Assembly (NCBI GenBank): GCA_963932465.1
Contig: OZ010794.1
Coordinates: 445,037,502-445,101,501 of the forward strand
Source of the DNA: Maratus speciosus
Lineage: Eukaryota; Arthropoda; Arachnida; Araneae; Salticidae
Length of the DNA: 64,000 nt
Direction: 5' to 3'
Positions 12,706-22,261 of this stretch are shown in pieces. The stretch's first letter is position 1; each line of letters starts with the position of its first letter. The position numbers and the translations under genes were made by a program. Under the pieces are notes generated by a model. It did no database searches. It had not been told where the DNA came from and saw only the letters and a program-made list of their open reading frames with translations.

Positions 12706-12888
12706 GCTTTGTTTCGGAACGGGCTGAATGAAAGTTTGTTGAAAATTACGTCATTAGAAAATTGTTCACGCTTTATGAATGAAAGTGCACGTTTTCTTAA
12801 AAACACGAGGTCTTTATCACCAGTGGAAATGTTTTGCCTATGTATAAAATTAGGAACTAAGTTTTTATTCATTGTTATACTGTTTTGA
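12706..12888 (+). pseudogene. Possible terminal exon remnant, perhaps of a hAT-type transposase
   Basis: A pyrimidine-rich stretch ending TTTATAG at 12705 looks like a splice acceptor. It is followed in phase by 60 open codons and a TGA, including FMNESARFLKNTRSLSPVEM and a hydrophobic end. The SPVEM region faintly recalls the C-terminal part of hAT transposases, where a Ser-Pro-x-Glu helix precedes a Phe-Pro-Asn motif; the Phe-Pro-Asn is not present. Its location inside a hAT-like element makes that reading attractive, but similarity is weak. It could also be chance. Confidence 0.25.
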
Positions 12889-13798
12889 AAAAACAGTATT
12901 TCTGTAAATAGTTCAGAAAGTTGAAATGGAGTAATTCCAATTTTTTTTTTTTTTTATTATTATTCGAAAATTCATTGACTGCTAATATATGCTATCGAAT
13001 GGTGATGGAGTGTGTGGGGGTGGGGGGAGGCAGAACCTGATTACGGCCTAAGGAAACTCGCATTACTATGTTCGAAAAATATGGTTTTGCCTTCTTTAAT
13101 CCTAAAATTCTGCGATTAAATAAGGTTTAATGCGGATAATACTATTAGAAAAAAGTGGTGTAATTTTGCATAGGCTATAAATCAGGCTCCAAGGAACATT
13201 GAATTGGGTACTTAACTTTTTCTCTCTTTTTGAAGGAAAATGCTTATCGATTCTGCATTTGACATTTGCAATATTTTCACAATCTCAAAAACAATACGCA
13301 CAAAATTTAAGTTGCTGTTTCCCCCTCACTCCCCTCTAAATTTTGTCGCCGTGGGCTGATGTGGAATATATTTAAATCCATCTCTTATTAGTGTTTTGTA
13401 ATTTGTATTGATGCATGTTTAGTTTCCACAGAAAAAAAAACCCCTCAAAATTTTCGTTTTTTTGGTTTTTGTTTGTAAAAGGGTCAAGAATTTTCTTCAC
13501 CTTGTCAGGCTAATTTTTTTTCCAAATCGTAAAATAACTATCGTAAATTACTACTGTTACATCGTAAATATAGGTTTCTCAGCGGTGAATTCTTTGGCTA
13601 CCATTATTTCCGTGCAGTAATAATCATGATAATTTATAGAACATTTTTAATAGAAATGTATCAGAAAGTTTATTGTTTGGAAATAGTGGTAGCCAATAAA
13701 GTGACCTATAAGAGCCCTGTTAAATAAGTTTTGATTACTTTAAGATCTGAAAATCTTCAACTGTCGTCTATGGAAAATTACAGAAAAAAATCAGGCAT
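12889..13798. other. Interior of the hAT-like element, no gene seen
   Basis: Mixed AT-rich sequence with a G-run near 13015-13032. No frame or repeat identified. Confidence 0.4.
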
Positions 13799-13806
13799 GC
13801 TGAAAC

Positions 13807-15607
13807 TAGGCGCGGATCCACGTGGGAGACGACAGGGGCGATCGCCCCCTCCCCTAAAAAAAAATATATATAAATCCTACTTTTTTTATGGCAGTTTTTG
13901 CGGAATATACAAAGAAACGGAAACATGTCCTGGCATCTACGGAAGAGGGGGGGGGGGGGATCGACCGATCAACCGACCCACCCAAATATATATATATCTG
14001 GGAAAAGCGCGAGTAAGGAAAAGGACCGAGAAAAAACGTGAATTTTTTCACAGAAATGCGGAAAAAAACGTTAATTTTGTGACAGGATGGCGGAAAAAAC
14101 GTGAATTTCGTCAGACGATGTGAAAAGTGAAATTCGTTAAAGGATCTCGAAAAATCGCGAATTTCGCCAACAGATATCGATAAAACGCGAACTTCGTCAA
14201 AAGATCGCGATAAAACGCGAATTTCGTCAGATAATTGCGAAAAACGCGACACAGGATTTTGTCACAGGAGTGCGGAAAAGGCGCAAATTTCGTTAAGGGA
14301 TCGTATAAAAACAAACAATTCGCCAAAGAATCACGAAATAAACGCGAATTTTTTCAAAGGATCGCTAATTCTGTCAAAGGACCGCGAAAAAACGCGAATT
14401 TTGTCACTGGATCGCGGAAAAAAAGCGAATTTCGTCACAGAATCGAGGATAAAACACTAATTTCGTTAAGGAATCGTAAACAAACGCAAAATTCGCCAAA
14501 GGATCACGAAATAAGCGTGAATTTTGTCAAAGAACCGCTAATTTCGTCAAAGGACCGCGCAAAACGCGAATTTTGTCACAGAATTGCGGAAAACACACTA
14601 ATTTTGTCACAGGATCGCGGAAAAAACGGGAAATACATCAAAGGATTGGTTATAAAACGCGAATTTTGTCAAAGGATTGGTTAAAAACGGGAAAAAACGC
14701 AAATTTCGCCAAAGGCTGCGAAAAAACACGAATTTCGTCAAAGGATCGCATAAAAAAAGTCTTTAAGTAATCACGGAAAAACGCGAATCTCGCCAGATAA
14801 TTGCGAATAAGAGCGAATTTTGTCACAGGATCACGGAAAAAGTGCGAATTTTGCCGCAGGATCGCGGTTAAAACTTTAATTTCGTTAAAGGATCGTAAAA
14901 AAAAACGCGAATTTCGTCAAAGGATCTCAAAAAAACGTGAATTTTGTTACAGGATTGCTGAAGAAACGCGAATTTTGTCACAGGATCGTGGGGAAAAAAA
15001 ACGCGAATTTCGTCAAACGATAGCAGGAAAAATTAATTTTGTTAAACGATCGCTAGAAAAATGCGAATTTCGCCAAAGAATACCGAAACAACGAATTCCG
15101 TCAAAGGATCGCAAAAAAACGCGAATTTCGTCAAATAATTGTGAAAAAATTTGAATTTTGTCACAGAGTGGTAGAAAAAAGCGCGAATTTTGCCACAGAT
15201 CGAGGACAAAACACATATTTCGTCAAGGGATCGTAAAAAAGCCAATTTCGCCAAAGGTTCAAGAAATAATCGCGAATTTCGTCAAAGTATCGCGAAAAAA
15301 ACGCGAATTTCATCACAAGATCGCCAAAAAAACACAAATTTTTTCAAAGGATCGCAAAAGTACGGGAAATTTGTCAAAGGGTTCTTTAAAAACGCGAAAT
15401 CCGTCAAAGGATTTGTTAAAAACGCGAATTTCGCCTAAGGCCGCGAAAAATCCCATAATTAGAGCCAGTAGAGCCCCCCCGGCCTCCCCCTCTGTTGTAG
15501 CCTTTCAAAAAATATGCTGTGAATTTCAGTATTTTTTTTTACTCAGATTATATGTAACTTGGTATCCCCTCCCCCCCCCCCCAAATGATTTTCTGGATCC
15601 GTCCCGG
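13807..15607. mobile_element. Nested hAT-like element filled with minisatellite
   Basis: A perfect 8-bp duplication, GCTGAAAC, borders it (13799-13806 and 15608-15615). Left end TAGGCGCGGATCC; right end, reverse complement, CCGGGACGGATCC: 9 of 13 positions agree, and both are followed by C- or G-rich runs. Removing it joins the flanks into sequence with one GCTGAAAC and restores a 40-codon open frame across the site. Nearly all the interior is the minisatellite at 13990-15445. Confidence 0.72.
13990..15445 (+). repeat. Minisatellite, ~32-bp unit, roughly 45 copies
   Basis: Diverged units of about 31-34 bp built on GCGAATTTCGTCAAAGGATCG followed by a short A-tract. Because many units are 33 bp (11 codons), several forward and reverse frames stay open for up to 173 codons and spell Arg/Lys-rich 11-residue repeats. 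The codon-phase coincidence explains these frames; I do not call genes here. Confidence 0.88.
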
Positions 15608-15928
15608 GCTGAAACGGTGTTAGAGAAGTTACTTGAGGCTGTAATATGGTATGAATTAAAATTAAAACTTCCTGAATAGAAATCATTTCTTTGAACTGTG
15701 TATGAAAACATTTTTTTTATTGAAATAGTTGAGGTTAAACACAAGGTAAAATATCATAGGAATAAGCTGATTGTAACAAGATTCATCTATAATGTCGGAT
15801 TAATAATGAAAAAAAAAATTGCAAATATTTTAAAAAATCTTTATTTCGCTTTTTCTAATTTTGCGCCCTTAGGATCCGTGCGCCTGGAGCTCCAATTGCT
15901 CCACGGTAGCTACGCCCCTGGATGCCAT

Positions 15929-16193
15929 TCAAAAAGTAGTTTTAGGACTAGAAACGGCTACATGAAATAAACGCAAAGAAAAGAACCGAGATGAAGAAAT
16001 GGGAACACGCAGGCTACAAAGAGCAAATTATTTTTGACCGATTGCAAAATTTTGAAGTGTTTGCCATTACAGAGGGTGAAGGATCGTTTGCAGGAGGTTT
16101 TGTGAAGAACCTCGCATTTGATGGCGTTTTCTATGTCAGCCTCACTTAGTGTATTTGACAAATATACTCAGGGATCTGTTTAGGAAGAAATTG
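15929..16193. other. Unassigned sequence right of the hAT element
   Basis: Open frames overlap on both strands (plus 15991-16149, 52 aa; minus 15958-16161, 67 aa). No recognisable motif in either; no decision possible from sequence alone. Confidence 0.3.
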
Positions 16194-16625
16194 GGTCCTT
16201 TAAGGCTGTTCTCAACTGCTTTCGTCAACTAGCGCAAAACGTTTTTACACATTCACTAACTCACTTATAAATGTAAAGATACAAAATCGGCTGTGCAGAC
16301 TAGGGAAGTGATTTCGAATCGAACTGTTTTTTCCATTTTTTGATCAATAGATTACCTATCGAGTTATAAGCGAAATGGGTCACGTGAGTGAGGCGTTTTT
16401 TCTCCTTTCCTGACTCTTTTTCTTCTCTCGTCTAGAAATTCTGTTCAAAGTTTGACAACATTTTCTAAAAGATCTATTACGTTTGCAATAAAGCGGAAAG
16501 AAGAGTTCGGTTACAGAGTTTCTGAATAACAACACCTGCTAGTTTCATACGTTTCCGAACAAAAATGTATTTAAACTTATGTCAGAAAGTTGTCCCTTTG
16601 GATTTGAGAACAGCCTTAAAGGAAC
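16194..16625. repeat. Small inverted-repeat element
   Basis: GGTCCTTTAAGGCTGTTCTC at 16194 is repeated in reverse complement at about 16604-16625. The right half (16480-16600) is an inverted copy of 11030-11180, sharing AGCAGGTGTTGTTATTCAGA, so the family has at least two copies. No clear target duplication. Confidence 0.6.
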
Positions 16626-16800
16626 CTTCACAAAAGTTTTCATCTTAAAACAGGACCCTTCACAAAAATTTTTATTTCAAAAAAGGACCCTTCACAAAAC
16701 TTTTCACCTTAAAACAGGACCCTTCACAAAATTCTTTATCTTAAAAATAGGCCTTTTACAAAACATTTCTATCTCTAAACTGAATATTTCACAAATTTAA
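16619..16800 (+). repeat. Minisatellite, ~32-bp unit, ~5.5 copies
   Basis: Units of the form AGGACCCTTCACAAAA plus a T-rich half, degenerating towards 16800. Starts exactly at the right arm of the preceding inverted repeat. Confidence 0.82.
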
Positions 16801-17032
16801 TCATTTAAAAGTAAAATCTGACCTGTCACTTTTACCTATATAAAGAAAATATGTGTATTTTACATACATATTATATTCTTAAAAATTTATAAACAAGAAC
16901 TTTATATAACGATTATTTCAAATACACAAAATTATGACTGTATTTTTCACAAATGTAAAAAGCTGTTCACAATTGCTCAAAAACACGACCCTGGGAAAAA
17001 AATCTGGACAGACCCCTGATAATAGAGATGAG

Positions 17033-17568
17033 TTCGGGCTCACTTTTCGGAGCCCGGGCCGACCATCTGAGCCCGCCCGAGCCCGAAACATTTTGTTTTC
17101 ATCAGAGCCCGAGCACGATACCGAAAATGAATACGAAAAGATATTTAAAAGTTGTTCTAAATGTAATATCTCATTTTTGTAACATCTTCATTTCGCGTTA
17201 GATCTCTAGAAAACAAACATTCCAATTAAAAAATATCCTAATTGTGCCATATCAATAGTTCGTCGCCGTCAATGGAGACAAGAATCTGAAAATATCTAAA
17301 ATTTTCTATTAAAATAGCATGTTAATACTACAAATAAAAATAAACTCGATTTCTGTTTCCCCCCTCATTCTGATCAAATTAGCATTAAAATGACTTGAAA
17401 TGGAATAAGTAATTCAAAGGGGGAAAAAAGTTATTCTTATTTTTTCAATACAAGAATAAATAAAATTGTCAGTTTCAGAAAGAGTGAGCCCGAGCCCGAA
17501 GACTGATATAACAATCGAGCCCAAGCCCGTGTCGGGCCCGGGCTCGGGCTGAGCTCCTCTCATCTCTA
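17033..17568. mobile_element. GC-ended MITE, TAGAGATGAG termini
   Basis: The left end TAGAGATGAG and right end CTCATCTCTA are inverted. Just inside each are C/G-rich blocks (GAGCCCGGGC and its complement) around an AT-rich centre. The TAGAGATG start resembles non-autonomous hAT elements, but no matching 8-bp duplication is visible (left CCTGATAA, right ATATATAC). Confidence 0.6.
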
Positions 17569-18010
17569 ATATATACGTATCTTGAATTTTAAATACTCCA
17601 GTGGACAAAAACCGACTGAGCTGCGTTCGGGAGACATTACCGACCGCAGTAATACAAAATCGTGGTAGATGACTTTGTGTTCTTACAATAATGTATTCTT
17701 ATAATAATGTGTTCTTACAATAAACGTGCAGTATCAAATGATCTTCTTTGTATTTGCTCTATTTATCCATTTTTAGTGCTACCGGTGTCTCATCAATTCC
17801 ATTTATTGTTTTCATTGTAACTGTCATTTTGCCATAAAACAAATTGAATGTTGCCAAAAGGAAATTTTCGAAATTTTGTCACTGTAAACCGTAAATGTGG
17901 GAGCACTAATGTTGTTCTTAATATCCTTTACGAGCCCATGCTTGATAAACCCACATTCCAAATGGCATCCTGTTTCAATGAACGGTATAGTCGTAATGGG
18001 CTCATATTCT
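17569..18010. other. Spacer with no recognised gene
   Basis: Contains TTCTTACAATAA direct repeats at 17680-17724 and an AATAAA at 17718-17724. Nothing else identified. Confidence 0.4.
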
Positions 18011-18459
18011 GGGTATCCTAAAAAGGACTGACTGATTTTAAAATTAAATAACTTGCAAACGCTGACAGATATTTAAAAAGTTTTTGCAGGAGCGTTATGT
18101 ATGATGTTAGAAGTTCTTTTATTGTGATTCTCGAATTTAGTTCCAATTACAAACAATAGATGGCGCTGGGAGATATATGCGCTGAATCCAGGCCCGATTT
18201 TTGGCATTTCGGGACTCTCACAATACACTTTAATCTTCTTTTTTGACATGGGAGAAGAGAAAGGTAAAAAAATCCAGCTTTAATTCAGCGCCTATTGCTT
18301 GAAGCGCCATCTATTGCTTGTAATTTGAACTAAATTCGAGAATCGCGGTAAAAGATCTCCTGACATCATGCATAACCCTCCTGCAAGAATTTTTTAAATA
18401 TCTGTCACCGTTTGCGAGTTATTGAATTTTAAAATCAGTCGGTCCTTTTTAGGACACCC
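18011..18459. mobile_element. Foldback element with ~180-bp arms
   Basis: Left arm 18011 to about 18190 and right arm about 18280-18459 are reverse complements, starting GGGTATCCTAAAAAGGAC and GGGTGTCCTAAAAAGGAC. The arms share AATAGATGGCGCT internally. The target duplication is unclear, so no superfamily is assigned. Confidence 0.75.
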
Positions 18460-18763
18460 GGTATATGCATATGCATAGGCTTATATGTGCATGACCGCTC
18501 TGTAGTCTTGGTCTGTGATTAAATTGATCTGTCACTTGTAATTCGCTGAGTGTGCGTGTTTCGAGTGTTTCTGGAATGTAGTTCTGCTTAGTCAGGCGCA
18601 ATCGAGCCTGTGCTGATAGTATGTTTGATTCGCTTGCATAAAAACTGCTGAGCGCCTGCGTAATGTTAGACTGAGTGTGTTGATAACACCCTGTATATAA
18701 TGCTACATCCAAAGCAGCTAAATTCACTCGAGTTTTGTGATTTGATGACGAAAATTTTTCTAG

Positions 18764-19076
18764 AGATGGAATCGATGTAGAGCTAATCAAATTAAGAGTA
18801 TAGACTATCAGAAAGCTAGACAGGCACCTAGAAGCTATCGAAGAGGTGACTCGTCGTATGCTTTTTCAAGAAAATACCAGAATGTTTACATTGCTAAGTA
18901 TAAAAATTTTGTCATTCCAGAAGCAATTTTCGATATAGCCTGCTATTCAAGCGAATTCTATTCAATGTTGATCAAACAACACCATGTGTTCGTTGAGTTT
19001 GGATCAATATATGATACGACAGAAGCCTACCTGTCCGAATACTTTAGTAGAATGTCTTTGTCTGAAACAAAAGATT
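18764..19076 (+). CDS. Candidate exon, unidentified protein
   Basis: An open frame of 103 codons runs from 18764 to a TAA at 19074-19076, after TTTTTCTAG, a plausible splice acceptor that puts the first codon in phase. It lacks an initiating ATG near the start, as expected for an internal or last exon. Composition is balanced and protein-like, rich in Tyr, Ser and charged residues (for example AKYKNFVIPEAIFDIACYSS and DTTEAYLSEYFSRMSLSETKD without its last residue). I do not recognise the family. AATAAA follows at about 19127. A minus-strand frame of 113 codons (18449-18790) only overlaps its first 27 bases and is Ser/Thr-rich; which of the two is real cannot be settled here. It could be a fragment of an unrecognised transposon protein. 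Confidence 0.35.
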
Positions 19077-19389
19077 AATTTTTATTTAAATTACGCAAAA
19101 AATTTTAAAAAAATTGTGATTTCTTAATAAATCACATTTTAAATTTAGAATGAAATTTAAATATTGGTTCTGACTAATTAAAAATTGTAAAAATTCATTA
19201 TAAATGCCTGCATTGTACACAGAACCAATACTCAGCCTGCTGATGACAAATCTGAAAACACCAAAAAACTGGACCTTTCATAGTCCTATCTTGTATTTTA
19301 GCATAATAAACTAGTGATCTTGCATACATAATCCCCACTGATGTTCTAACATGCAGAACCAACTGATCTCGCAATCAAAAAATCAGTGA

Positions 19390-19632
19390 TGTTACACTAT
19401 TTCAAAATGCCTGCATTGTACATCACTGTTTCATAAAAGGTGGAGGCGGGAAGAGGTGGCGGTACACCAATGTAGTACTTCTAAGTGTCCTGTTGCGTGT
19501 GAGTCTCGTCCTGCAGTCGTCCGGTCGAGATCTCGTGTTCCTGGCTGTTCCCATTGGCCCGTATCTGAGAGTCCATGTGATAACGATGACAGCGAGGACG
19601 ACTTTCTGACTAGCCCGAAGCGAACCAAATAG
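19390..19632 (+). CDS. Candidate last exon, unidentified protein with acidic then basic tail
   Basis: Open for 80 codons between a stop at 19387-19389 and a TAG at 19630-19632, in the most GC-balanced stretch nearby. The true exon start is unknown; 19425-19440 contains AAAAG/GTGG, one possible acceptor. The frame ends CDNDDSEDDFLTSPKRTK, an acidic cluster followed by a basic tail like a nuclear-type C-terminus. An opposing 65-codon minus frame (19431-19628) is Ser/Thr/Arg-rich and read as a shadow. The 160 bases downstream look like a real 3' untranslated region. No family recognised. Confidence 0.38.
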   Translation, partial: CYTISKCLHCTSLFHKRWRREEVAVHQCSTSKCPVACESRPAVVRSRSRVPGCSHWPVSESPCDNDDSEDDFLTSPKRTK

Positions 19633-19711
19633 CTTGGAGATGTTCGCCCAGTGCTTGCACGTAAATATACCAGTTATTATACAAAGCCTGCTTTTTTTTT
19701 AGAAAGAAATA

Positions 19712-19796
19712 TGTAAATACTCTAAATTCCTGTACATAGTAATTTGATATTGTAAATATTTATATATATACCTTTGTGACATTTATTTAAAATAAA
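19712..19796 (+). promoter_or_regulatory. Putative 3' UTR motifs: three Pumilio-type sites and a poly(A) signal
   Basis: TGTAAATA at 19712-19719, TGTACATA at 19731-19738 and TGTAAATA at 19751-19758 match the UGUANAUA core bound by Pumilio proteins, spaced 19-20 nt. AATAAA follows at 19791-19796. In AT-rich DNA such octamers also occur by chance, but the regular cluster after a stop codon and before a poly(A) signal is suggestive. Confidence 0.4.
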
Positions 19797-19923
19797 TGCG
19801 TGCAGTAGCACTTTTAAAACTTAAAATTTGTTTGTTTCTTATTTAATTAACAAAAATTTTAATTTTCAGATGCTTTTAAGTTAAAAAACTTGTGTTTTTA
19901 ATGCGTAGATGGACTTTGGACAT

Positions 19924-20018
19924 CGCCATCTTGGACGTCCGCCATCTTGGATTTTATATCCCCCACGGACGACCAACGTGTTAGATGGCCGCCATCTTGG
20001 ACGTCCGCCATCTTGGAC
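19924..20018 (+). repeat. Short repeats of CGCCATCTTGGA
   Basis: Four copies of CGCCATCTTGGA, in two pairs with a 16-bp step (GGACGTC between), separated by 50 bp. Confidence 0.75.
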
Positions 20019-20084
20019 CACATGCATTTGAATATTCTGCAGAAAACTGTTATGAAAGAAATTATAAAAAACAAAAATAGTTAT

Positions 20085-20230
20085 TACTATAAAGTAAATC
20101 ATTAATCAATGTCAAATGAATTTTTTTGCCGTTGATATAAATCTGCCCTGATATAAATCACAATATCTGACAGAAAAAGAGATATTTTTCTGAAAGGAAA
20201 GGAGAATTTTTTATAAATTCGAGTGGGTTC
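20085..20230 (+). repeat. Partial copy of repeat R6
   Basis: Shares GTAAATCATTAATCAATGTC and following sequence with 7060, 41805 and 44297. Confidence 0.65.
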
Positions 20231-20282
20231 ATTATTATTTTAAATTTTATTAAAATATTAATTACATGCTATGTAGCGACCC

Positions 20283-20990
20283 GTTTGTTGCATTCAAATA
20301 GCAAGATGTCTTTCGATTGTTTCGGAGAAAATAAAATTTAGTTTTATTACATATTTAAATATTCTTGCCCTAGCAATTCTTAATAAATTGGAACTTAGAA
20401 CAATTTTTCGCTTCTTTCTCGTTTTTGAAATTTTAGAAAATATGCAATAAGAGCACTTACATCTTACAAGTCACCACCATGCCGAATGTGAGGTTGCTAG
20501 CTCCTTCAGTATCACAAAAGTCGCCATTTTAGAACTTTTTTCAGCCCTTTCTTCTAGTATTATAAAAAAAAAAAAACAAAAAAAAAACTATAGCTTATGT
20601 TGGAGAAGAGACTGTCATCCTCATTTGATGCATTCACCATCATTTGATGCATGCAAATTGCACGATGTCTTTCGATTCTTTTGAAAAATAGAAGTCTAAT
20701 TATATTACACATTTAAAGATTCTAGCCCTAATAATTCCAAATAAATCGTAATTTAGAACGCCTTTAGAACGTTTTTCACTTCTTTGACGATTTTAAATTT
20801 CGAAATTTTTGGAAAACGTTCGATAGAGTATTTAAATCTTATAAGTCATCACCTTGCCGAATGTCAAGTTGCTAGCCTCTTCAGAACCACAAAAATCGCC
20901 ATTTTAGAATTTTTTACAACCCTTGGTTATAGTGGTACCAACACAGACGATAACTTATGTTTGGAGAAAAAGACTCTTACCGTCATTTTA
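20283..20990 (+). repeat. Direct duplication, ~359-bp unit x2
   Basis: GATGTCTTTCGATT occurs at 20305 and 20664, and GTTGCTAGC with CGCCATTTTAGAA occur in both units in the same order. The second copy runs into ACAAACAAGCACACAGACAAG, a tail like that after the 145-bp array. The 78-codon frame at 20784-21020 is not conserved in the first copy. Confidence 0.78.
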
Positions 20991-22261
20991 CTCCCATTAC
21001 TTGTAAAATCCGTTCGGTAGTTCCAACCATTACCCTTACAAACAAGCACACAGACAAGCGTTTCTTATTAGTAATATTAATATGGATTATGGAAAAAATT
21101 TAGGTCACGTGCTGTTGAAATATATGAGGTTACCAGGTTTTTATGATTCAACATTAAAAAAAAACTGCAAATCATAAATATAAAGCTGAAATAAGTGATA
21201 TGCTTATAAGGTAGCATGTTAATTTTGTATACATTATTGTAGTAAATCATTTCAATAAATAAAATTTTTCGCTAATACGTGAGCAGCGTTGTATCAACCT
21301 GTTTAAATAAGCATAACGTGTAAAGCTAAATGAAAGGTAAATCCTGTTTCACTTTTCATTCTGCTGTGTTTTAAAATAACCCAATTATTGAAGTTTTGGA
21401 AAGTTATAACAACATTCCTTTACAATTTTGAAACCTATAATATTTAATTTAACAGTCTTAATTTAAAAAAATAGAAAGCGATACGATACAAAATTTACAC
21501 CGTTAGACATACCTACAGTTTCTTAGAGATTATCTTTAAAAAATTTCTGTTTCAGTGATATAGTCATAAAAAATCAGAGGGTATACGCTATAGGGAAAGG
21601 ATATACACCAGACAGCATACACTATAAGTATGGAGAGTATCCAGACGTTATACGGCGTATACCACCATATACTCTCCACTACATTTCTATTTAGTTTACA
21701 TGGTAGTTTCCCAAATGTTTTATATCAGATCGGGAAGCACTTCTTGCCACTTCACTATATTAGTGATTTTCGAGCACTGCTAATTAAATCCTTGGTAAAA
21801 AAAAAAAAAAAAAATATATTGTGATATCACGACAAGTAACTTAAACAAGTTAGAAATTGCACGTCAAACGTGGCAAATGAGGTGCGTTCGTACTATAACT
21901 AGTTTCATAAATATTTTTTGTACCGCATATTGTACTGAGTATATATTTTAGTGCACTTTTATTTACACTTCAAAGGCTCACATGAGCCCTTATATTTCTA
22001 TACAAAAATGTAAATTAGTGCATTTTATGATCTCTCAAACTTGTGAGCATCTTTCACGTCATACACTATATACGTGGCGTGAAATTTATGTATGCATTAT
22101 GGATGAAGTTTAGTACTAGTCACTTCAGCATAAATAACGAGCGATTTCAATGGATAGATAGAAGCCTTCCTCCCGCATACAGAAAGATCCCTGGGGTCCT
22201 AAGTTGTCTACATCGGGCACTGATTCTTTGCTTGTATGTGAACACCAGGAAAATAATTAAA
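20991..22261. other. AT-rich DNA, no recognised gene
   Basis: An imperfect inverted motif of ATACACTATA/TATACGGCGTATA type lies at 21580-21690. The 82-codon frame at 22043-22291 runs into the R1 repeat at its end and has no recognisable domain. Confidence 0.4.

Larger units (their letters stand above)
8519..15920. mobile_element. 7.4-kb composite element with hAT-like ends and 8-bp target duplication
   Basis: The left end begins CAGTGGCGTAGCTAC (8519) and the right end closes GTAGCTACGCCCCTG (15920), a near-perfect terminal inverted repeat of the CAG...CTG kind typical of hAT elements. It is flanked by a perfect 8-bp duplication, GATGCCAT, at 8511-8518 and 15921-15928. An 8-bp duplication plus CAG termini is the hAT signature. 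The interior is a mosaic: sequences starting with a GACCCACCC motif near 8664 and 10970, a tandem duplication (9417-10810), a TTAA element (11283-12244), a possible exon remnant (12706-12888) and a second hAT-like element (13807-15607). No intact hAT transposase is visible. It may be an old hAT element inflated by later insertions, or one that mobilised host repeats. Confidence 0.82.

Noticed and set aside
13731..15679. Many Arg/Lys-rich open frames of 60-173 codons on both strands
   Set aside because: They follow from a minisatellite with many 33-bp units; the frames exist on both strands and drift in register as unit length changes.
18449..18790. 113-codon minus-strand frame starting with ATG
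   Set aside because: Ends inside a foldback arm, is Ser/Thr-rich without domain, and overlaps the start of the better plus-strand candidate. Kept out but not excluded.
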